Shown: positions 12,416 through 27,500, numbered from the stretch's first letter. The stretch: 64,000 nt of DNA from Theobroma cacao (GCF_000208745.1 NC_030852.1:32847379-32911378); one strand, 5' to 3'. Notes: a model not told the origin generated them from the sequence alone. Numbers and translations are program-made.

Positions 12416-14870
12416 TTTTTTCGGTAGTCGTCGAGGACGCTGTGTTGAGAGGTGAGCTTTGTTTTTGAGCTCTGAAACTGAGAGATTCGTAAAGGAAAGA
12501 GAAGGAGGGGATTACTAAAATAAGGAGCCTATTTATGTAATTCTCTTTAGCTTGAAACGATCGCAAAGTTGGTAAAATAGTTATTAATTATTCATACAAG
12601 AAAAGGGTTTTCCTTTTTTCTTTTTTTCTTTTTTTGGCTGAGTAAGCAATTAAGGTTTGTGGTAGATTGGTAATTAAGTGGGGAAGGACTTTTTATCGGG
12701 ACGGGAGATATCGGGTGGGAAATGTAAATCGGTAAAATATCGTTCATTTCTGGTGTTGAAGAGTACGGAAGGATTGTTGAATAAAAAAACTGTGAGTTGA
12801 TGACGATTGACGAGAAGAAGCTGACTAGCTGAGAGGCATTTCCTGCGTAGACATGAATTTTATCCCCTTTTTTTAAAAAAATATTTTTAATTTTAACCTT
12901 TTCTGTTTTAACTTTGGTCGTCACGGTATTTTTGGTTGTGTGAACCCAAGCTTTGAGCTGACAAAAACTAAGCAAAGCAAAAAATCCTGCTTCTTTGACT
13001 AAGTGTAACACAAATCAGAAACCCAAAACTACACATTTCCTATTTCGGATTTGGAATTCGAAATTACTTCCAGCTATTTTCCATTGGGTGTAATCAAGTG
13101 ATGGTTGGACAATTTCAATAGACATAATGAAAATAGCTAGTAAGACTAAGCGGTACAAGATTACAAAAGTGCTTTTTACTATTTTATTTTTTGATCATTT
13201 TAAGATTTAGATAGCAAATGTCGCCTGTGTTGTTTCCTTGCTTTGCATTTTACTGCTATTAATAGTTTGTTTGAAAGGTTGGTCGGTCGGCTACATACTT
13301 TATTTTTTGAAGTTCCTATGTCAACCTTGAATTGTAGATCAAAAATCTTTCTCCAAACTCAAATCTTGTACAACTTCATAGTGTGACTGTGACCAAACAC
13401 TTTTTTTTTTCCTCAAAAGTGAATTATACTTCATTCCCAACAATTGACAGGTCTTTCTAACAATTAACAAATTCAGTTTAATTTAATACTGGCCAAAGTG
13501 TAATAATTAAGAAGGAAAAGGTTTCATTTACAAAAAATCCTTATTTATATGCTCCAAATCTTGGATATCCTTTCAGAGGATATTTGCGGCACAAACCTAT
13601 AAGAACAAAGGGTAAAGAAACTAGTTAGATTGTATTACAACAGTGCCATTCCGTCATCATAAAGCAAGGTGCTGTGTAAGTAGAAATAGGGAAACACGCT
13701 GTTAGCCATAGTTGTAGATTTGTAGTTTCCCAAGTAAAAGAATTCAAACTGAAAAAAACACTCTTCTCTTACGAATTATTTCACCTATGAAAATATTGAT
13801 AAATTATCCATCTACATCTCTTGTCAACATGAACTATTGATGTTAAATAATATAAAAATGAAAATTCTCCTTATTAAAATGATTAAAACCTTATATTGAA
13901 TTAGAATTCGAAAACCATAGATACTAGTTGTACATGTATTCAAATCAAGAGAATGTCCTCTTCTTTTTTTTTTTTTACAATTATTTTTCTCTTAGCGGCA
14001 TCAACCCGTCTACTTATTGATTGGCCAGTAATGGAAATTATGTTAAGTAGGCAGGAAGTACTCCTAATCTTCGTTCTATGAGGTTTCGAGTGTCTAATAT
14101 ATAGAGATTAGGTGCGAACCATAAATCAATACTAGGAACTAAAAGTGCGTTTCGATTTTCAAATTTGCTACATAGCCGATTAGTTCAATTAGCCTTTAGG
14201 GTACTTGCCGCCGATCTTGACCATTGAAAGAATGGCATTCGTCCTTCGGGTGGTCGATCCCTTTCTATCTAAGCAGCTCAACATTACCTTATTTTCTTAA
14301 AAAAATAAGATCCTAACAGAGAGGAAACGTTCGTGCCCAAGTCTCTACATCGTTTATATTGATCTATATTCCTAAGTTCTTATCTGGAACAGGGCCAAAT
14401 AAAGAAATGGCTAAAGAAACTTGAAAGCAAGTTGTGATGGTTTTCTACTTAAAATCACAGTAATATATTTCGTTTGCATGAGCTATATATTGAGCTGCAT
14501 GTGGCCTAGTAAAGCACTTGCAAGGGCAGAGGGAGGGGACCTCTGGATTTGCGGTGGTCACGCATTTTTCAGCTCAAATAACTGCGGGGCGCACGACACA
14601 GTGCTGCACCTTCTTTACAAATCCAAGTTAAGCTACTTTTTTTTTTTTTTGACTTTTCAATGGAGTATGGGGTGATCCAGAAATTGAGGACGTGGAATTA
14701 ATTCTTAGAAACTCCTGTATCAAGGCAAAAAAACAATTCATATTACCCTAGATTTTTCAGTCTCGAAAGTGACAAATCAATGCCTACAATAAATCAATTG
14801 TAAAACATTTAAAACTTACCGAGGACCGACCCAAGTCAAAGGTATCTCTTTATATATTTGAATATGAAAA
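12416..14870. other. Intergenic: ORP promoter side, no gene seen
   Basis: The ORP promoter and leader should lie in the first few hundred bases, which are CT-rich on the minus strand. No clear TATA box could be assigned. The remainder is AT-rich with poly-T tracts and short unconvincing frames. Confidence 0.5.
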
Positions 14871-15372
14871 GATATAATATTTAAATAATTTTTTAAATTA
14901 TTTAAAAATATTTAAATAAATTTTTATTTTTTTATTTAATCAATTTTTTATAATTTTTATTTTAAATTAAATTAATTTTTATAACTAATAATTAATTAAT
15001 TATCATTAATAAAAATATCACTTATTATTTTATTTATACACGACATAAATGTAGATAATGAAAAAGATCACATAATCATATTATTATGTCAAATTAACAT
15101 AACATCAATTATCATATATATCAATATACAACATTATCGTCAATTATAATATTTTAACATGTTACGTCAACATCAATTGACATAAAATAAAAAATAATAT
15201 TTTAAATAAATCAATAATTGTTATAAAGATTTAATTATTTTACTATAAATAAAAATATTAAAATTTATTTAATTCAAAATAAAAATATAAGGTATTGATT
15301 GAACTTAATAAAAATGAAAAGATTCATTTAAATTTTTTTAAATAATTTAAAGATTTTTTTTTGTATATTATA
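14871..15372. mobile_element. MITE-like element with AT-rich inverted repeats
   Basis: The left arm (about 14,880-15,000) and the reverse complement of the right arm (about 15,245-15,360) align over roughly 100 bases with scattered mismatches. Both contain TTAAATTATTTAAAAA and TTTTTATTTT-AATTAAAT blocks. The centre carries several TCAATT and ATTATC words in both orientations. No coding capacity and no clear target-site duplication were seen. Low complexity makes the exact ends uncertain. Confidence 0.45.
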
Positions 15373-15707
15373 TCATATAGAAACTATTAATTTGTCAAAT
15401 AATGATTTCTACAAACTAATCCTTAACCAAACATATTACTTAAGCAGCAAAATAATGGATTTTATAATGCTTCCATTGTTTATTTTGAAGAACGTGCATT
15501 TATGCTCTCCATATCATTTATTTTTCACAAAAGTCCAAGTGAAATATATGTTTCAAAAAGTAGTTACAAGTGGTCGCCACACCTAATAAAAAAGAATCTC
15601 TAAGGATCAATCCATTTTAACGAATGAAATGTTCTATATATGGTTTAAATATATATTTTTGGGGTCCAGATTTAAAGAAAGAAAGGTCAAACTAAATAAA
15701 GAACTTG

Positions 15708-16012
15708 CTACTCTTTTTTCTTGATCACGGGTTGATTTGCATTAAGTAATGAAAGTGATGCAACCAAAATTATTAGCGTTGATGGTGCAAAAGAAAAGAA
15801 GAGGGAAGTAAGAGCAGTTGCAGAGAGGCGCATGGAGCTGTGCAATGCGGACCACGGGAAAGAGTGGACCGCCGGGTCAGTTAGTGGGGGCCGGCTCTCG
15901 GACCTGGTGGTGGATAGTATCGCCTTCTGACACGTGTCAGTCAGCAACAAGAATAATTGTGCCCGCTCTCTCAGCCTCGTAACTCATGTGCCTCGCTATT
16001 CCATTCTCCACG
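15708..16012. promoter_or_regulatory. GC-rich promoter-like island with palindromic G-box
   Basis: This roughly 300-base block is clearly richer in GC than its surroundings. It contains the perfect 14-base palindrome CTGACACGTGTCAG at 15,927-15,940, whose core CACGTG is the G-box/ABRE recognised by bZIP and bHLH factors. An 80-codon frame on the minus strand spans it but has no family signature. No coding gene starts nearby on either strand, so it may drive a non-coding or unrecognised transcript. Confidence 0.35.
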
Positions 16013-17927
16013 CTTCCCCTACTATGTTTTTTTTTTCTTTTCAAGATCTACCTCTCACTTGGGCGCGTTCAATTCAATAGTTTTGTCATTTTTGAAAGGA
16101 AAAGAGACAAAGTAAAAGTTACCACTACTGATCCTTCCTAAAGATTTCATGGCATGGGAATTACAATTTGTTCTCTAATTGTTAAAAGAGTAATAAAAAG
16201 ATATAAAAATCAGTTTAAAAAGCATTGGGGAAATTGAGCCCTAAAATGTTGTGACATTTTTTTGTATATCACTATTTACAGTGGATTAGTGAGTCTATTC
16301 TATTTTTTGTTTGTTTAATTTTAACGTAATTTTCTTTCTTAATGTAAAAGTTAGTGCTTTTCACAACCTCAAGGACTTGTACTTAAATATATTTCCTTCG
16401 TAAATATTAATTGGATTGTCAAATTTTAAGACTCCAAGAATAACAATTATATATAATATCAAAAGAAAAAAAATTATATGTATTATATAAAAGGAACACC
16501 TCCTAATAATCTACTTGCTTCCTATCTCAAATCTTAAAAAGGGTCTTAGACCACAAGCAATGTCCAATAGGAGGAGGCCACCTCCATTTTTTTGTTACTA
16601 CTATATGTAAATTTGAATAATAGAAATATGTAAATGAAATAAAGCCAAGTGCTTTCTTCAATAATTGGAAGGCACGACTAAAGATTTGAACGTGGATTTT
16701 TTTCTCCACCTCCAACTGGGTCGTTGGTTAATTTGATCATTTAAGACCGTACGAATGAACCATTGGAACCAACCCTTGGTAAAACTTTTGGTTATATAGT
16801 TTGATTTGATAGCCACAACTTCAGATGTTTAGTTCCTGTCTGTTACAAATTAACTTCAAAGGCTGAAGTGCTTTAATATTTGAACTTAAGAGTACAATTT
16901 AGAAATCTTGGGGTTAAATTCTAAGATTAAGATAATAAGATTTATGAAAAATGAAAAAACAAATAGTATTTCCAATTAAACAGTTCAAAACTCATAATGA
17001 ATCTACATATGTATATAACAAATGTGCATAATCTTTGTTTATTTAACATGATATGGGCCATCCATATATATGCCCGTGTTTATTTTTACTCATAAAAAAA
17101 ATGATCAAGTAGGGCATTTGCTATTTAATTAAGAAAAGGATTCTTTTGAATCAATGGAAAAGGATGTAACCTCTATATACAAGGGCTGCAGTCTGCAGAT
17201 GTTGAGCTCATCGATGTTGTGGAACTGTGAGTTTAAAATGAGCAACGAATGGATTAAGTTCTCCAATGAAGTTCTTGTAATACCCTACCGTCTACTACCA
17301 TCATTAAATATAATAATAAAATAAAGATCAGGAGAAAGAGACGAGAAGGCAAAAGCATGGCTTGATCTAGGATTATTAACTTCCCCAAGCGTGGCGTGAT
17401 TAAAGTAATTAGTATCTTTTTAGCCCCCTTTTTTTTGTGGGTCTATAATGATACTGCTCTCGACACTAGTTTAGATATGGATTATTTGTCAGTGCTGACT
17501 GATGAGTAAAGGCATAAGTTATGACTGAGCCAATTCGAGTCAGGCGGGCCTTACTCACCGTTCGGTTCAGTACTGGTAAATGGTAAATGCCTTTTTTTCA
17601 TCATCTTAGCTGCATATTACGTGCGTGGCCAATGAATCCCAAACCAACTGGTCTTGAGCCACCTCGTTTGACCTGCTGGTTTTTACCTCTTGGGTTAAAA
17701 TCAAATAATATCATCTCATCTCAATTTGATTTATAATACTAGTCTTAAAAGGTAAATCATGCAGCACTCTAATTTCAAAGTTCAATTTTGCTTGCACTTC
17801 TTTGTTGTTTTATTTATTTGAAATAATATCTTATGATTTTTTTTTTCTCAAGTAAGATTCTATAAATATGTATTTTTTCAATTAACATGGTTTGAACAAC
17901 TTATACTCTCGCAGTCGCAGACAATAA

Positions 17928-18042
17928 ACGATTAAATTTATTTAATAAAATTATTAAAATATTTTTAATTTAAAATTAACCCATTTGTTTATATTTAAAA
18001 ATATTTTTATAATTTTATTTGGTAAAATAAATAATCTAACTC
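17928..18042. repeat. Short AT-rich hairpin
   Basis: An arm at about 17,929-17,977 pairs imperfectly with about 17,988-18,041. Shared words include AAATATTTTTA and TAAAATTAT. It is probably a MITE remnant, or it may simply reflect low complexity. Confidence 0.35.
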
Positions 18043-20700
18043 CTCGTGATAATAGAAAAAATCCACATAATACCAATTAAAAAAAATTCACAAGATATTT
18101 ATTCAAAAATTAAAACAATGAGATGAGATATTCATAGGTGAGACAGTGTACTAATGAGCATATCATAAAACATAAATAAATAAATTGGCATATATTTTTG
18201 TAACCATCAAACTAGAGTAGAACATATAGACATGTAAGAAGAAAATAGAAATCGAGGAGCATCCATAATAGTAGAAGAGGGTTAAATATGCGGTTAGTAG
18301 TGGCCTACTGGTTATCAATCAACATATCTCCAAAGGAAGTCCAATCATAAAAACAGCGCAAGAGAGGGGAAGCCGAGGAGTCCCCACCTCTTACTATTTA
18401 AGGTTGAATTAACGAGATCCAACTACAAACCAAGAAACCGAGACAAAGGGAAAATGATGATTCCACACACACACACACATATATAGCTAAGGAGTTTGTG
18501 GGTCCAAAAATCCATTTTCACGATGACAAGTCGTTATGTAAAGAGCTACTTGGAGATGTATAATGTAGGAAAAGATCCCAAAGGGTATGAATGATGCTTT
18601 CATTGATTGCTCATTAGCAGCAATATTCAAACGTTTTGGCTTTGCTCATCTGCTAAGTGACAATTCCGCAACTGTGCCGGAAGATTCATTTTTTAAAAGG
18701 CTAAGGAAGAATCTGTCTCCTAATTTTCCCACTCTCCCTTAATGTTTTGTACAAATTGTTTGTTGGAATGAATATATACAAATGGCCAATATTTTTATCA
18801 TTTGTGAGATAATTCTATTTTCAAACTCAAAAGCTGAACTTAATCTTTGTAGACGACAAGCTAGTTAATCGTGTAGATAAGAAAATTAGTATACTAGATT
18901 TGGCAAGAAGGAAATGAAATAATTGATCCAATAATTAGGTTACGTCACCCTTATTTTTCCATGTTAAATACGACAATTTACGCATCAATATGTTTTTGCT
19001 TTTTTTCCTTGTGAAATCAGATAGCCTAGAGGGTACAACAAAACAAGGAGACAGAGAAAATGGATAGACAATACTAGCCTACTAGCGCTAGGTGATTGAG
19101 AGTTTTATTTCTTCGTTTAAAATTATTGATGACAAGAAAGAGGATAAGAGGGAGAAAGAAAAAGGAAAATGAACGAAAGATTCAAATACTCCTAATTCAT
19201 GTGGTGTTTTCTTTTTGGGGGGTACCAATTAGGGTATCTATTCGTTAAGTGTTACTAAAACAATGATTTTACCAGCACACAAAAATTTCAACCCTCAAGA
19301 ATATTTGTCAAACTTGATGAAATGGGTCATATATATATACAGAGAAAAAAAATCACATTATTTATATTTTAAAAAACATATAATAGTAATACATATATTT
19401 ATATATATATATATTATATACTTATTAATTAGGATATGAAATAGAGAGACATGGAAGCATAGAATCAGATCCCAGCAGTATAAGTTGAACAAGTAAAATG
19501 AAAGATGGGAGAGGGGGCAACAAATCAAATCACAAACACTCAACCCCAAAAATAATGGTGTCAACTCTTTGTGAGACCAAAACCATGTATGTTATCTCCA
19601 AGCCATGTGTCTGTACTAAGGTGTGTTAATTCCCCAATGGATGTGGCCCCACCTAAGAGCTTAACATTGTCCCAATCACAAGTCGCTTCTGGGCATGCAT
19701 CATGTTAAGTAGCCAAAAGAGCTTAACTTTAAGCCTTCCAAAATAAATGTCACATTATTAACAGGGAACACTAAAAAAATCTAATATATATCCCCACTTC
19801 ACAACTAGTTTGAATAAAGTGCATTGCCTTTTTTTTATTATCTTATCCTTTTGTTTATATGCTTTGGAAATATGTAATTTAGTTTTAGTTTTTTTTTTTT
19901 TCTGCCTTCATTCAGCTTCTGCTTGCACTGATTGAAATGGGCAAAGTGTGTTTGTTCTATGCAAATCTAGGGAGATTCATAAAAGAGTTTTTTAAAATAT
20001 AATGAGGCTTTGCTTCGGGGAAGGGGACTTGATGGTGGTGGGGATCCACATGCATGAACATGTGTTTGGGGAGAGGACGACGCCTTGACGCTAGGGTTAA
20101 TTTGTGATGTAATGTCTAACATTTATATCATGATAATAATATATATTCTTTCTCTCTCTCGTGCTAATAGTACAAGAAGAACCCACCCATTTTCATAATT
20201 TACTTGTTTTTTCCATTTAGATCAAAGAAAGTGTTGTGCATTAAATAATTCGAACATGAAATGTTTATCTTAAAATTTTGGATTTGAACCTTTGATCTAA
20301 AGCTATGATCATGTAACAGTGCCTAGCTAAGAGAAATATTAAGCAACTTGAATAAAAACAAAAATTATGGGAGGCAGGGAATTTAGGTTGGGTTTGTAAT
20401 TAAAAGGCCTTTTCAGAAAATCTTGATTTCGGGTATATGTGATGGTCCATGTGAGCATCTTGGCATCAACTAATTAGTAAGAATAACCTTTTGTTCCTAC
20501 ATCTTGTGACAAGTAGCGAGGATCATCATTTCCAAGTTATATAGGGTGGTGTACTCTAATAATAACAATTTATTAATTTTTCTGCATAATTGCAAGAAAG
20601 CTTTATGCATCATCTGATGTTGCCTGTCTAATGATGCTAGCAGGTGATTCAAAGCTTCTGCAGGAGACAAAAGAAGCTTAAAAAGAAATAGAGAAAATAT

Positions 20701-20741
20701 AATATATATATACTATATATATATATATATATATATTATAT
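20701..20741. repeat. (TA)n microsatellite
   Basis: This is a nearly pure alternation of T and A over about 40 bases, with one short interruption (TACTA). Confidence 0.85.
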
Positions 20742-23700
20742 AAATTAAGTAGAGTCATGTGATGGAGTTCGGTTTTTGTCTAACTCAACTCTGATTTTTC
20801 CAAATATTATTGCATATGATCTTTCCTTTTTTTCACTAAAATATTCCAGCATGTTGACAAGTTGTCAGTCTACAGTTCTTTCTACCGTTGGGTGGTGGCG
20901 GAATCAAGGCCTCCCTCACGTTTCAAATAGGAGGTGGGTGATTGTCATAAAGAGCAAAGCTAGAAAAGAGGGGGGGCAATGTTTTATCTGTTAAACCAAT
21001 AGTCCATGTCACTGTACATAAAGCAATTAAAATGGAATGTGAAATTCCAGTAATATGAAATGTTGATTAACTTTGTATTCTTCTTCTCTTTGGCTTGGGA
21101 AAAAAGGGCAACGTCTTACCATTGTAGGGAAGGCAAGAGCTCGAAAATTTGGACTTGAAGCCCTGCAAGTACTGTTGTGCTCAGTAAGGATCAAAAAAAG
21201 AAAATGATTTTATCTAGGAAATTAGGCAAAATGTAGGTAAACAGTAGAGAGATATTTAAAGATCAAAGAAAAGCATCGAATTGAGATTTTTCTTTCCCTT
21301 GGTGGGACTTCTAAAAGCCTGCAGCTTAGCCCATTTACTACATACATTTTGATGGGAAATTTGAATCATCAACACCGAAAATAATGGCCATATCAAAAGA
21401 AGAAAAAACAATGATAATAATGAATTATGGGATTCCATGAAGGAAGAGGGGGTGGGTCGAAAATGCAAAGAAAGCAACAACTTTCAATCAAATCCATGTT
21501 TCTCAAGTACTAAACATTGAACAATTTTCTTCAATGGAGATAACCAAACCTTCCAGTTGGGAAACAACTCATTGGAGCACTAACAACCGGCCCCCCTCCG
21601 CTGCTCATGTCTTGTGTGCATGGACCAATACTTCGATGCTTCCTCCATCATTTCATATTTATATCATTTCAAGCATTAAAATGTGCCTTACCAGCACAAC
21701 ATGTGCCTGCCCATACCATTAGCAATTCGAGGCAAATTTTTTTGAATCCTATTCAGTCTATGGTGTCCCGTAGCTCAACAAAGATCAGATTTCCATGTTT
21801 CTGAATGATATGGATTGCAATTAATTCCTTCCACGTTGATGGCTTCTTGACAATAGAGAATCCATCTGGGTTTTGTTTCTATATCTGGAATCCAAATTTG
21901 TTTCTTTTAACAGTTTATTATAAGTATTTCCCGATCGAGCTCATGACATTGTACTAGAAACCAATCAATCGTCTAATTGAGCCAATGCCACATATAATAC
22001 AGCATGCACGAAGTTAAATAATTTCTCTTGATCATCAAGATCAAGAGCATGCCAAAAGCAAGATATAAGGGAACAAAGTGCTACCTTTCTTTTTCGTTTA
22101 CAAGGTGCATAATTGAATTGTATAATTTGAAGTCTTTTTAATTAAAAAGTTTATTTAATTTTTTTTTCGTAAATGATACAAATATAGATAAAAAGTTTCG
22201 TTTCACAATTATTGTATGTTGAATAATTGACTAACGCATGAATTCTATCAATTTATATATAAATTTGATATTTGTATGATTATATATGATTACAAAATAT
22301 ACGTCAAATCTTTAAAATGTCTTATCTTAAAATTTTTTATTTCTTTCGTATATCTTTTTCTTCTTGTATCATTGATGAAAGAATGACTGATTAGTCAAGT
22401 AAGCGAATAAGTCCCTACAAAGTAGAATTATTGCATCATTGATCTGTGTCTGGTTTGAGAAGCATGCAAGGTATAGTGCTATGGTTGCATGGGGGGGTTT
22501 TAGTGATATGCAATTATGCTAGATGTACAACCAACAAGTGAATTGTACCATTTTGGGAGGCATGCAGGTTCTGGACAACACTTGTAGCACGTGGGGTTTT
22601 CTTTTCTTTTCTTTCTCTTTGCATGTTTCCCTCTCTCTCTTTCTCTCTTAATTGAGTGGCAAAGCACTCTCCAATTTAGGAGGATCTGATATGTAACGAA
22701 ACTCATCGTTGAATCACTCTTTATAGGTGGACCCGTAAATTTGTGCAACACGTTTTCGTATACTAAAAGGCCAGGAAGAAACATGGGCGGTTGGATTTTT
22801 GTTTTTGTTAGTCGTGTAACAATTGAGATCCATAAATAAATCTATTGCAGGTTTGAGCTTTTTCATAGTTTGTGGAAAAAAGTCTAAAATATCTGCAGTT
22901 CCCATGTTTCTGGCTGCACATACTTTTTTTGAAGAATATATTTATAGTCTTTAGATGCAGTCAATTAACCCTGAAAATATGAATAATTTTGCATTAAACA
23001 CTAAACTGCCAATCTCAAATTTCAACATCACTGCAATCCAACATTAATTGCCATCCAACCGTTAGCCTTCGAGTGCAAAACTAGAATTCAAAGGGTAGGT
23101 TAAGTCATCACTCATCAGCTTTTGTTCAGAAGACAGCAGGCGAGGTTGGTTGAAAAGCCAATGGCACCAACTCAACTGTACTAGACTATAACTAAAATAA
23201 AATGCCTCCTGGCTAACTCGTCCACAGGATATGGACTGGAAACAAGGCGTTTGCGCCCCCCACCAAAGTTCCTCTGTCTCATAAATTCAAGACTTTTGAC
23301 CAACCTGTGATGTGGACAAGCTTATAAACATAGTTTCCAATGAACCGCATGGTAAATATCCTTCACAGACAATTTAAATGATGACGACGTTTGTAAATGG
23401 TAGAATGGTTTTACTACTACCAATTGCCATGATGTTTTATCAATAAAAATATGGTGAATCGATGAACAGTATTTTCCAAGTAGAGCAACTACCAGATCGA
23501 ACAAGTACCAGTGTGGTTAATTGTATTTGTTTAGCAAGATCATACTTGGGAGTTGCTTACAGGGGAACAGAAGGAAGAAAAAGCTAGCGAGTTTTTCCTC
23601 TGAAAAATGTAAAAGAACAGTTTGTGTCTGTCTGTAGCTTGTTTCTAGAGTTGGAAACGGACAGTAATTTTGCTAAATCAAAATGGTGAGAAAAGTTGCT

Positions 23701-24500
23701 CCTGGCTGGTTCTCGAAAATTAACTTAGACCCAACTGTATGAATAACGCAAAGGGGCGAAAAGTTAGTGCTAACTTCATGATGACTAGTGGGGTAAGAGG
23801 ACAGGGCTCCCAAATGATGCACTGCCTTCATCTCTGCAAACTTCTTTCCAATGTTTTTTTTTCTCCCCAACGGTGTCAGTCTTTTTCTTTTCTTTTCTGG
23901 GTGTGTGTTTACCCCTCTGCTTCTGAATCTATCTTCCCAGGTCATCTGTTGGTAGCAGTGATGGTGATGATGAAGAATTGAGTAGCCAGAGTAAAATCCA
24001 ACAGACATGCAAGTCCACACCTCTCCTCATACTCAGATCTCCAAAATCCAACTTGGCTCAGTGGTCCTAATCCTCGAGAAAAGGGGAAAACAGAAATACC
24101 CAAATCTGAGCTCATGGGAGTGTGTCCAAACTCAGATTTTAAAGTGGGTATATGGTCAATGCCATGGCTTCCCAAAGATAATATTTGGGTACAAAACAAG
24201 TTAAGCCATCACATGTGTTCCATCCAACCACCTTTTCTAGAGCTGCACTCACAAGCTGCTAGAGAAGGGTATGACGATGAGCTCAGCATCAATCTTCTGA
24301 GCTCAGACCTTGTCCAATGTTGGGTCACAATCATCAGGCCTTGACTGGTCTTAACATTTTCAGAACCTCTCAGATTCTGGGGCATCTCCAAATTCAGCAG
24401 ATGAAACATCAGATGACCGAGACCACTTGCTTCATTTTGGGTACATTGTACAGGATCAGATGTTTGCCTTAAACAAGTGTGGACCATGTGGTTATCTTTC

Positions 24501-27500
24501 AAGGAAATCTATAGATGGAGGAATTTGTGTTAGCCATTCAACATTTTAAAACCAGAAAAAACAAACAAACGTAGATTATTATTAAAATTAATGCAAGAAG
24601 CCCAAAGTAGTTTCAATTTGTCAATATCAATTACGAATGGGATAAGCTCAAGCAGTCGGGGAGTTGAGTGAACTAGACCTAACTCCCCTTTTACAATTTG
24701 TTGTCATTCAATATCTATCAACCGCCCAATCCAGCATAGACACATGCTCTACTTACTCGCCTACAAATGATTGAGGTTCTCTGCTTGGTCCAAAAAGGCT
24801 TCAGCTAGTTCTCCACAAAAGACGGCTTTTAAAGGAAGAAGCTAAGGGAAAAGCACATATGCAGATGTCCCGCAACTCGACAAGCTCCAATAACGATAGC
24901 TTTAAAACAAAGAAAAGCCAGACTATCAACCAACAGCAACCTTCCACCTCCGGTCCACAACACATCTGCAAACCGGCCACCAATTCAAGCCTATAATACA
25001 GAGTACAGACAGTTGTAACAACACAGCCCCATGAAATCAACGAGCTTAATTTCCATGGTAGGGCCCCCTGATGAAGCGGATTTGAGGCTATAAAGTAAAA
25101 TTGCAGCATATTAAGGACAGAGACCATCTAGTATTCTGCATAAAAGAACAATGTGATTGCAATTTCATTGCACAGTAAAGCATATTCCGAACATGCTTAG
25201 CTTTTCCAGCTACAACAACTAGAAATGGACACGGAAACAATAATGATAAGAGTCACGTTATGGTATACCAATCCATTGCTTACTTTGAGCCTCAATCAAT
25301 CATCTGTCTGCCCCACATCAACTATACAAATCAAAAAGAGGCATTAAACCTGTTTCTATCTAGGTCAGTTATAATACATTCATCTAGGTACAACAGCAAT
25401 GATGCAACTAACAACTTGCACAACCAAAGTCAGCATTAATCCAGGAAGCCTATGATGTTACAATCAGTCAGCCAGTCAACCAACAGCACACCACCCTATA
25501 AGATAAGATTATTGACAAGCAAAGCAGATCTTTGATGAATTATTGAGCTAACCACTTTAGAATTCTATTTCTCTTCTCTAAGTTCCCGGGGAGCAACTTT
25601 TCAAAATGGAAGCATCAAAGGAGATATGGTAATCGATAAAGCCAGTAGAAAAGCAAGGGAAATCAATGAAGCATGAAGAAACAATAGTAAACTTGTACCA
25701 TGTGCAACAAACCTATTCCTTGATTGACCAAATCATTCACTACTTTTTCAACTTTCCTATTTTATTCCTCGTTCTATCTTTTTCGGCCAATCAATCATGT
25801 GATAAAATTTATCTCCATAACAAATTACAGACCTTGGAAACACAAGTGGAAGAGGCCTTCCGGACATTTCTCAATATCTGCAAGAGACAGTTCTCTACTT
25901 CTCTTGGGATCTGTCGAAACATTTCTTCCCAAAATATATACAGCAAATGGAACAAAGTTAAAATGGATGACCAAGCCCATCTACTAAAAAGTGGGCAACC
26001 AGCAGGAGATTCATCAAATGTACCACATTATTTTCACATCAACACCATGGCAAAGCAATAAAATGCACCAAACAGCAGAATGAAACATGTACTTGTAAAA
26101 ACTCTGGTTGGTTCAATCAGAATCCTACATTTGATTGGAATAAGAAGAGGAAGCTTTTTCCATTTGGACTCAAGTATCCTCTATTCAGAAGTAGAATACA
26201 TGTACTACCATTTGGAAGGTAAACCACAGTCCTAGATAATTTCAACATAAAAATGCATAGTACAAATTAAAACAACCACTCAGTGCCCAAAAGCAGTTAG
26301 TCCATCTTATGTTAAGAATATGAAAACAGCAAAAGCTAACATTTAACTATTCAGTTTCTTTGATGATAAGGGCACCAATCACGCCAACATTTTCTAGGCA
26401 TCACTGTCCAGAGATCATGATGCATGTAAGATGTATCAGATTCTTTTGAGTATGTGAAAACTCAAAACCCCCCCTCAAAAACAAAGAACAAAAAATAAAA
26501 ATCCAACGGCTCGGAGAGAAGTATCTCTTAGAACTCACACTCCAAAATACCTAACTTTCATCTAAAGTAATTTCTAAAATCGTGACTCATCTTGTGAATT
26601 CTAACATTTTTTCAATTAGTAGTGTCTGAGCATCATAATATGAGAGGTTTCTCATGTCTGAAGGAAAAGTTAACTAAAAACAATAGGACAAAAGCTTAGA
26701 AAGACAGAGACAGTAAGCCACCATCCTTGCTGTTTATACTAAGCCTGCATATTATAAACATATTTATCAGACACATCATACTATAGAAGAGAGAGCATTA
26801 TTGAATGATCCAATGATTTATTAACAAAACTTTGTAGTAATTCCTTCAGCTGATCTATAAACAAGAGTTGACAAACAAATGGCATCAGAGAAACCACATC
26901 AGAGAAATGTGATTCTGCCTATGCAAATGGAAATGCCACAAAAATTGAACAATACGCAGGCACACTAATTAAAGGAATATGTTGCAAAACAATAGAGTAA
27001 TCTCCATCACTTTGTCACTTCTGAACCAAAGAACTATGCTGAAGGCATCTGACATCAGGAGATCAAAAGAGGGTTGACTCTCCAATACTCAAAGTATGGG
27101 CTAGCAAGAGCAAAGCCTAGTGCTTGAAAAGATGGGCTGAGCAACAGAGGGATAGAAATATGTGGCTTAATTGAACTTGAGATAGAACCTTTTTTAGTTT
27201 GCCCTTAAAATTGACATTGGCCTGCATTTGCATAGGCCCAATTGGTAGCCCTAGATATAAGTGATTCTTTGCAAGGCAGTGACATCACATTCTCTTGAAA
27301 AAGAAAACCTTTACCAAGTTTCTCAGGCCCATGAGTAACTTTACTTAGTCTATTTGCATGGATGAGCTGAAATAAGATTATCAGAAAGTAGTTCGAGAAA
27401 AACATAAGAAAAATTGTTCTTAATCAACCATGGATGATTGTCATTGCCTGTTAGTCCAGTAAGATCCAAAGGAACAATTCTAGCAAATATTCATCAGCGA

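Larger units (their letters stand above)
16013..24500. other. Long intergenic stretch without a recognisable gene
   Basis: Both strands were examined. Open frames are short and lack motifs. The stretch holds poly-T and TA repeats, one short AT hairpin (17,928-18,042), a G-box at 22,588-22,593 and a moderately GC-richer part at 23.7-24.5 kb that could belong to an unrecognised transcript. I saw no transposon protein, tRNA or known miRNA. Confidence 0.5.

Noticed and set aside
22440..24500. Possible gene in a moderately GC-richer region
   Set aside because: Frames of 60-115 codons on both strands carry no recognisable domain and do not join with splice sites.
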